From the NCBI RefSeq assembly GCF_900232945.1, contig NZ_OCTU01000001.1, forward strand, positions 205,205-221,873: a stretch of DNA of 16,669 nt. The letters run 5' to 3'. This stretch comes from Urinicoccus timonensis. Its GTDB lineage: Bacteria; Bacillota; Clostridia; Tissierellales; Peptoniphilaceae. Made by a program: the position numbers and the translations under genes. Under the pieces are notes generated by a model that saw only the letters and a program-made list of their open reading frames with translations, made no database searches and was not told where the DNA came from. Positions 13,512 through 16,669 of this stretch are shown here, piece by piece. The number at the start of each line of letters is the position of its first letter. Positions within the stretch are counted from its first letter, which is position 1.

Positions 13512-14766
13512 CCTATTGGAATTTATAGACCAAAGCCCTACTCCCTACCAAGGAGTGGAAGAAATTGAAAAAAGGCTTAAAGCTCAAGGCTACCTTGCCT
13601 GCCCCTTGGACCAAGACTTCCAATGTAAAGAGGAAGGGAAATTTTACGCAAAAAGCCCAGGAGCTATTTTTGCCTTTGAATTAGGGAAAAAGAAACCCTG
13701 GGAAACAGGTTTTGCCATTATTGGGCCCCACCTGGATTCTCCCTGTCTTCGGGTCAAGCCCAATCCCCATATTAAAAAGAAAAACTACATCCAAATCAAT
13801 ACAGAAGTTTATGGAGGTCCCCTCCTCTACACTTGGTTTGACAAGCCCTTGACCCTGGCCGGCAAGGTCTACTACCAAGAAGAGGGTCAAGTAAGGGAAA
13901 AGCTAGTCCATAGCAAGAAGGCCCTAACCATTATTCCTTCTTTAGCCATCCACATGAACCGGGGAGCCAATGAAAAATTTGCTCCCAACCCCCAAGTGGA
14001 CCTCTTACCAATTTTTGTAGACTTAGAAGACAAGCTCCAAGACCCCCTCTTTGGATTCTTAGAAGAAGAGTTGGGGATTAAATCTCAAGATCTCTTGGAC
14101 TTTGACCTCTTTGTCCTTCCCCTGGAAAAATCCTCCAGCATTGGCCTAAGGGAAGAATTAATTTCTGCCCCCAGGTTGGACAACCTGGCCAGTGCCCATG
14201 CTTCTTTACAAGGACTCTTCCAATCCAAGCCTGGGGATAAGAGTAAGTTTTTGGCCTTTTTAAACCACGAAGAAATAGGCTCCCTTACAGAAGAGGGAGC
14301 CAGTGGAAACTTAAGCTATGAAATTTTAGAGAGGATTGTCTATGCCCTAGGAGGGACCAAGGAAGAATTCTACCAAGCCCTCCACAAGAGCTTCCTCCTA
14401 AGTGCCGACTTGGCCCATGCCGTCCATCCATCCCATCTAGAATGTGCCGACCCCTCCAACCAACCCTTGATGGGCAAGGGGCCAGTTATTAAGCTGGCGG
14501 CCAACCGGTCCTATGTCTCAACAGGCTACACATCCGCTGTCATTGAGTCTCTATGCAGGAAGCATGACATTCCCTATCAGAAATTTGTCAATGCATCCGA
14601 CCGCAAGGGTGGATCTACCCTAGGACCCTTGATGCAACACAGCTTGACTATTCCAGGTGTAGACGTGGGAACCCCCATCCTGGCCATGCATAGTAACCGG
14701 GAACTAGGTGCCTGGGTGGACCAAATCAACTATGAAAAGCTCTTTAAGGTCTTTTTGGAAGACTAA
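13501..14766 (+). CDS. apeB: M18-family zinc aminopeptidase
   Basis: The 421 residues match the aminopeptidase I / aspartyl aminopeptidase family, cytosolic di-zinc enzymes that remove N-terminal residues and recycle peptides. The metal and catalytic residues are in order: His77 and Asp79 in GPHLDSP, Asp227 in APRLDNLASAH (bridging ligand), Glu257-Glu258 in NHEEIGS, Asp303 in SADLAHAVHP and His397 in AMHSNRE. Length is normal for bacterial M18 enzymes. AAGGAG (13489-13494) lies 6 nt before the ATG at 13501. It is the last gene of the plus-strand operon, and its 3' end overlaps the convergent NUDIX gene by 23 nt, leaving no room for a terminator between them. Confidence 0.94.
   Translation: MKNDLLEFIDQSPTPYQGVEEIEKRLKAQGYLACPLDQDFQCKEEGKFYAKSPGAIFAFELGKKKPWETGFAIIGPHLDSPCLRVKPNPHIKKKNYIQINTEVYGGPLLYTWFDKPLTLAGKVYYQEEGQVREKLVHSKKALTIIPSLAIHMNRGANEKFAPNPQVDLLPIFVDLEDKLQDPLFGFLEEELGIKSQDLLDFDLFVLPLEKSSSIGLREELISAPRLDNLASAHASLQGLFQSKPGDKSKFLAFLNHEEIGSLTEEGASGNLSYEILERIVYALGGTKEEFYQALHKSFLLSADLAHAVHPSHLECADPSNQPLMGKGPVIKLAANRSYVSTGYTSAVIESLCRKHDIPYQKFVNASDRKGGSTLGPLMQHSLTIPGVDVGTPILAMHSNRELGAWVDQINYEKLFKVFLED
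14269..14301 (-). terminator. Possible minus-strand terminator inside apeB
   Basis: GGCTCCC (14278-14284) and GGGAGCC (14295-14301) form a perfect 7-bp GC-rich stem with a 10-nt loop. On the minus strand it is followed by TATTTCTTC, a T-rich but interrupted tail. It could end the mutY-NUDIX transcript about 440 nt past the NUDIX stop codon. The imperfect tail makes this weaker than the other candidates. Confidence 0.3.
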
Positions 14767-15259
14767 GCCAATCATTTAAAAGCTCATGGTAGAGTTTAAC
14801 CATGTGGTTTTCGCTAACCTCTTGGTCTAGCTTGTCAAGAGGAATCCAAGCAACCCCCTTGTTTTCATCCAGTTTGGGATGAAGACTTGGGGGATTTTTT
14901 ATCTTATAGCCATAGGTAAAATTTAAGTGGTCATGGGCTTGGACCAAGGCCCCCTTACGGTAATGGTCTTTTACAGAAAGAAGTCGAACATCTAATAAAA
15001 GTCCCGGCTCAGGAAGTTCCAGACCTGTTTCTTCAAAGACCTCCCGTCGGGCGCAGGCCTCCAAGTCCCGGTCCCCATCAGCATGGCCTCCGGGCCAGGA
15101 CCAAGATTGAAAAATCAAGTGGTTGACCATTAATAGGGCCTCCTTTTCTGGACAAAAAACCAGGGCCGAAGCCGTTAAATGGGGAGAGACCTCCCGCTGG
15201 TAAAGGGCCAGATCTTCCTGGTGGTCTAAATAGTATTGGTAGGCCTTAGATTCTTTCAT
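14744..15259 (-). CDS. NUDIX hydrolase, co-transcribed with mutY
   Basis: The 171 residues contain a Nudix box, GHADGDRDLEACARREVFEETGL, at residues 58-80, with the metal-binding REVxEE core at 72-77. At the first conserved glutamate of the classical box (GX5E) this protein has Arg64. The WPGGHADGD context suggests the subgroup in which that position is relaxed. It would cleave a nucleoside-diphosphate-linked compound; no substrate can be named. I chose the ATG at 15259 over the one at 15283 because GGAGG sits 7 nt before it. It overlaps the mutY 3' end by 14 nt, so translation is likely coupled. That pairing hints at a nucleotide-pool or oxidative-damage role, but this is inference. The 3' end overlaps apeB by 23 nt. 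Confidence 0.87.
   Translation of the reverse strand: MKESKAYQYYLDHQEDLALYQREVSPHLTASALVFCPEKEALLMVNHLIFQSWSWPGGHADGDRDLEACARREVFEETGLELPEPGLLLDVRLLSVKDHYRKGALVQAHDHLNFTYGYKIKNPPSLHPKLDENKGVAWIPLDKLDQEVSENHMVKLYHELLNDWLSLPKRP
14854..14900 (+). terminator. Plus-strand intrinsic terminator inside the NUDIX gene
   Basis: CCCCC (14854-14858) pairs with GGGGG (14889-14893), and TTCATCC (14864-14870) pairs with GGATGAA (14877-14883). The two stems are joined by a symmetric 5-nt internal loop and capped by a 6-nt loop. One A and six T residues follow (14895-14900). This is a strong terminator form about 90 nt past the apeB stop codon. It lies wholly within the coding sequence of the opposing NUDIX gene, so the same bases also encode that protein. 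Confidence 0.68.
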
Positions 15260-16331
15260 TTTCTTGCCTCCATTCTTGGACAAAGGCCTTAAAGGCAGAG
15301 GGAAGGGCGATGGTTTGGTCTAAGTCCTCTTGGGAGAAGTATTGAAGGCCATCATCCTCCCGGGCAAAGGGCAGGTCCCGGACTTGGACAAGATAGGATT
15401 CCATCCGCCACTCTATATGAGAAAAAAGGTGTTTGCTAGAAGGCCCCTTCTTAATAGAAGAAAAGGGCAGGTCTTTTTCCAATAAAAAAGCCTTGGCATC
15501 TTCCAAATCCAAATAGGAATCCACTCCTGGTAGTTCCCATTGCCCCCGTAAAAGACCCTGGTTTGGTCGCTTTTTCAGAGCCAGGTTTCCATTTTTAACC
15601 AGGATAAAAATGGTTCGTTCTACAAGCTTTCTCTCTTTTTTAGGAGCCTTGACAGGATACTTGGCCACAGACCCCTCCTGGTAGGCCAGGCAGTAGGCCT
15701 TCAAGGGACAGGAAGGGCAGAGGGCCCGGTCCTTGGGCAGACAAATCTTAGAGCCGATATCCATTAGACCTTGGTTAAAGGCCGAAGGGTCCGGTCCCAT
15801 AATCTCCTGACCAAAAGAAGTTAGGTCCTTCTTAGTTTGGGCCCTGCCAATATCCCCATCATAGGCCAAAAGTCTGGAAAAAATCCGAGACAAGTTTCCA
15901 TCCAAGGCCACATAGGCCTGGCCATAAACAATAGAAGCAATGGCAGCTGCCGTATAGAGGCCAACCCCCGGCAAAGACAAGAGCTCTTGGTAGCTTTGAG
16001 GAACTTCCTTCCTAATATAGACAATTTCTTGGGCAGCCTTTTTTAAGTTTCTAGCCCGGTTGTAATAGCCCAGGCCCTCCCAAAGTTTTAACAAGACCTC
16101 TTCATGGACATCTGCTAAGTCTTGGATAGTCGGTAGGGCCTCCATAAAGTTTTGATGGTAGGAAACCACTACCTCCATCCGGGTTTGTTGGGCCATAATC
16201 TCACTAATCCAAACAGGATAAAAGGAAGGATCCTTCCTCCAAGGAAGGTCTCGACCAAACTCTCTATAATAGGCATGGATTGCTTGGCCTATCTTTTTTT
16301 TATTTTCTTGACTAAAAATTTCTTTTTCCAT
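15246..16331 (-). CDS. mutY: A/G-specific adenine glycosylase
   Basis: MutY removes adenine mispaired with 8-oxoguanine. The 361 residues contain the helix-hairpin-helix glycosylase core, with Glu44 in EIMAQQTR, the hairpin LPGVGLYTAAAI (119-130) and catalytic Asp144 in VALDGNLSRIF. An Fe-S cysteine set follows at Cys197, Cys205, Cys208 and Cys214, then the C-terminal Nudix-like 8-oxoG recognition domain (about 230-350, with LPGV and FSHIEWRMESY). The first cysteine spacing is seven residues, where E. coli MutY has six. The ATG at 16331 gives the usual N-terminus (MEKEIFSQENKKK). A TTG frame from 16406 would add a hydrophobic extension unlike the family. There is no Shine-Dalgarno sequence, and the promoter places transcription start at or next to the ATG. 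Confidence 0.94.
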   Translation of the reverse strand: MEKEIFSQENKKKIGQAIHAYYREFGRDLPWRKDPSFYPVWISEIMAQQTRMEVVVSYHQNFMEALPTIQDLADVHEEVLLKLWEGLGYYNRARNLKKAAQEIVYIRKEVPQSYQELLSLPGVGLYTAAAIASIVYGQAYVALDGNLSRIFSRLLAYDGDIGRAQTKKDLTSFGQEIMGPDPSAFNQGLMDIGSKICLPKDRALCPSCPLKAYCLAYQEGSVAKYPVKAPKKERKLVERTIFILVKNGNLALKKRPNQGLLRGQWELPGVDSYLDLEDAKAFLLEKDLPFSSIKKGPSSKHLFSHIEWRMESYLVQVRDLPFAREDDGLQYFSQEDLDQTIALPSAFKAFVQEWRQENERI

Positions 16332-16337
16332 AAGGCT

Positions 16338-16346
16338 AGTATAGCA
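16338..16346 (-). promoter_or_regulatory. Extended -10 promoter of mutY (leaderless)
   Basis: On the minus strand TGCTATACT (16338-16346) is an extended -10 element only 6 nt from the mutY ATG at 16331, so the expected start of transcription falls on or beside the A of the ATG. A TTGAAC element lies 14 bp upstream, too close to be a normal -35, which fits reliance on the extended -10. Confidence 0.55.
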
Positions 16347-16361
16347 TAAGAAGCCAGGTTC

Positions 16362-16419
16362 AAAAAAATGAATAAAAAATAAAAAAATCCTTGACTCGAC
16401 CTCCAAGCCCTGCTATACT
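16362..16419 (+). promoter_or_regulatory. Strong promoter P1 with A-tract upstream element (rRNA-type)
   Basis: TTGACT (16391-16396), 17 bp, TATACT (16414-16419), with TG in the extended -10 position. Immediately upstream are three A-tracts of 6-7 bases (16362-16368, 16374-16379, 16381-16387), resembling an UP element that contacts the RNA polymerase alpha subunits. It reads away from mutY towards the right edge. Confidence 0.72.
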
Positions 16420-16470
16420 ATAGAAGTTGTCGCTTAAAAGCGGCGAAATAAAACTGATAGAAGAATTTGT

Positions 16471-16530
16471 AAAAAGTTTTTAAAAAAATCTTTAAAAACT
16501 CTTGACAAAAGATTCTAGGCTTGATATTAT
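16471..16530 (+). promoter_or_regulatory. Strong promoter P2 with A/T-rich upstream element (rRNA-type)
   Basis: A consensus TTGACA (16502-16507), 17 bp, then TATTAT (16525-16530), with TG in the extended -10 position. An A/T-rich block (16471-16500) abuts the -35, as in rRNA UP elements. P1 and P2 are 111 bp apart in the same direction, the tandem layout typical of Bacillota rRNA operons. Confidence 0.78.
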
Positions 16531-16536
16531 AGATAA

Positions 16537-16669
16537 GCTATCTCGTAAAGAGATCAGTTTAAACAGAACCAAAAAAACTAAACAGTGTAAGAGAATGAAC
16601 ACACAAGCAAAAGCAAAAAGCGGAACTTCAGTGAAGAATCCGGAGTCAGTCTAAAGACGATAAAATGGA
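16537..16669 (+). ncRNA. Probable rRNA operon leader, running into 16S rRNA at the right edge
   Basis: No protein can be read downstream of P2. The A-rich leader contains stem-loops ATCTC/GAGAT (16540-16554, 5-nt loop) and a nested CGGA/TCCG with CTTC/GAAG (16621-16642). It ends in AAAATGGA, which resembles the bases directly before GAGTTTGATCCTGG at many 16S rRNA 5' ends. That last sequence is not in the window, so the 16S call is inference from promoter strength, lack of an ORF and the terminal bases. I could not find a clear boxA antitermination element. Another stable RNA remains possible. Confidence 0.58.

Noticed and set aside
14785..14804. CATGGT/ACCATG hairpin just after apeB as the operon terminator
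   Set aside because: The stem is only 6 bp with a poor T tail (TGGTTTTCG). The hairpin at 14854-14900 is much stronger and nearby.
16246..16406. Extended mutY start at the TTG at 16406
   Set aside because: It adds 25 mostly hydrophobic residues not seen in MutY proteins and would lie upstream of the best promoter.
1..16669. CRISPR arrays, tRNA genes, phage genes, toxin-antitoxin pairs or a defence island
   Set aside because: I looked for regularly spaced repeats, tRNA-like cloverleaf ends and typical gene sets. None were visible, and apart from the IS end and the papain-fold gene the content is ordinary chromosomal.

Overview
The window looks like a chromosomal segment of an anaerobic or fermentative low-to-mid GC Bacillota, probably Clostridia or Tissierellia. 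The reasons are strong AGGAGG-type ribosome binding sites, sigma-A promoters, a DUF896 (YnzC-type) protein, a MetH whose reactivation domain is a separate gene, a YitJ-type homocysteine methyltransferase/methylenetetrahydrofolate reductase fusion, and a Nim-like flavoprotein. Genus cannot be read from the sequence. Coding density is very high: most neighbours in an operon overlap or lie within about 30 bp, and both convergent gene pairs overlap at their 3' ends.

Layout. (1) 1-355: left end of an IS3/IS150-type insertion sequence (OrfA, minus strand), AT-rich and cut by the window edge. (2) 395-1993, minus: a Na+/phosphate cotransporter with a PhoU-like tail, with its own promoter. (3) 2147-6746, plus: an operon of a DUF896 protein, a cation diffusion facilitator, a degenerate TrkA-like protein, uracil-DNA glycosylase (ung), a YitV-like alpha/beta hydrolase and a Nim/PNPOx-like flavoprotein. 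(4) 6728-7288, minus: a small papain-fold putative cysteine peptidase. Its promoter shares -10 bases with the promoter of the next operon. (5) 7375-14766, plus: a PAP2 phosphatase, then a methionine-synthesis block (MetH reactivation protein, MetH core, YitJ-type fusion), then a patatin-like lipase and an M18 aminopeptidase. (6) 14744-16331, minus: mutY followed by an overlapping NUDIX hydrolase gene. (7) 16332-16669: no gene. This stretch holds a mutY promoter that implies a leaderless mRNA, two strong tandem plus-strand promoters with A-tract upstream elements, and a structured leader that most likely feeds a 16S rRNA gene starting at or just beyond the right edge.

How the genes work together. 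The clearest pathway is methionine synthesis. YitJ can reduce methylene-THF to methyl-THF, MetH transfers the methyl group to homocysteine through cobalamin, and the separate reactivation protein should rescue oxidised cobalamin. Base-excision repair appears twice (ung; mutY with a NUDIX gene). Ion and phosphate handling is the theme at the left (phosphate cotransporter, CDF metal exporter, TrkA-like protein).

The most unusual feature is the arrangement of transcription signals. Intrinsic-terminator-like hairpins lie inside the coding sequence of the opposing convergent gene rather than between genes, and an insertion-sequence end supplies a terminator-like hairpin just after the phosphate transporter. 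I found no convincing new multi-gene defence or mobile system. The best single-gene candidates for follow-up are the small papain-fold protein and the TrkA-like protein that has lost its nucleotide-binding glycines.
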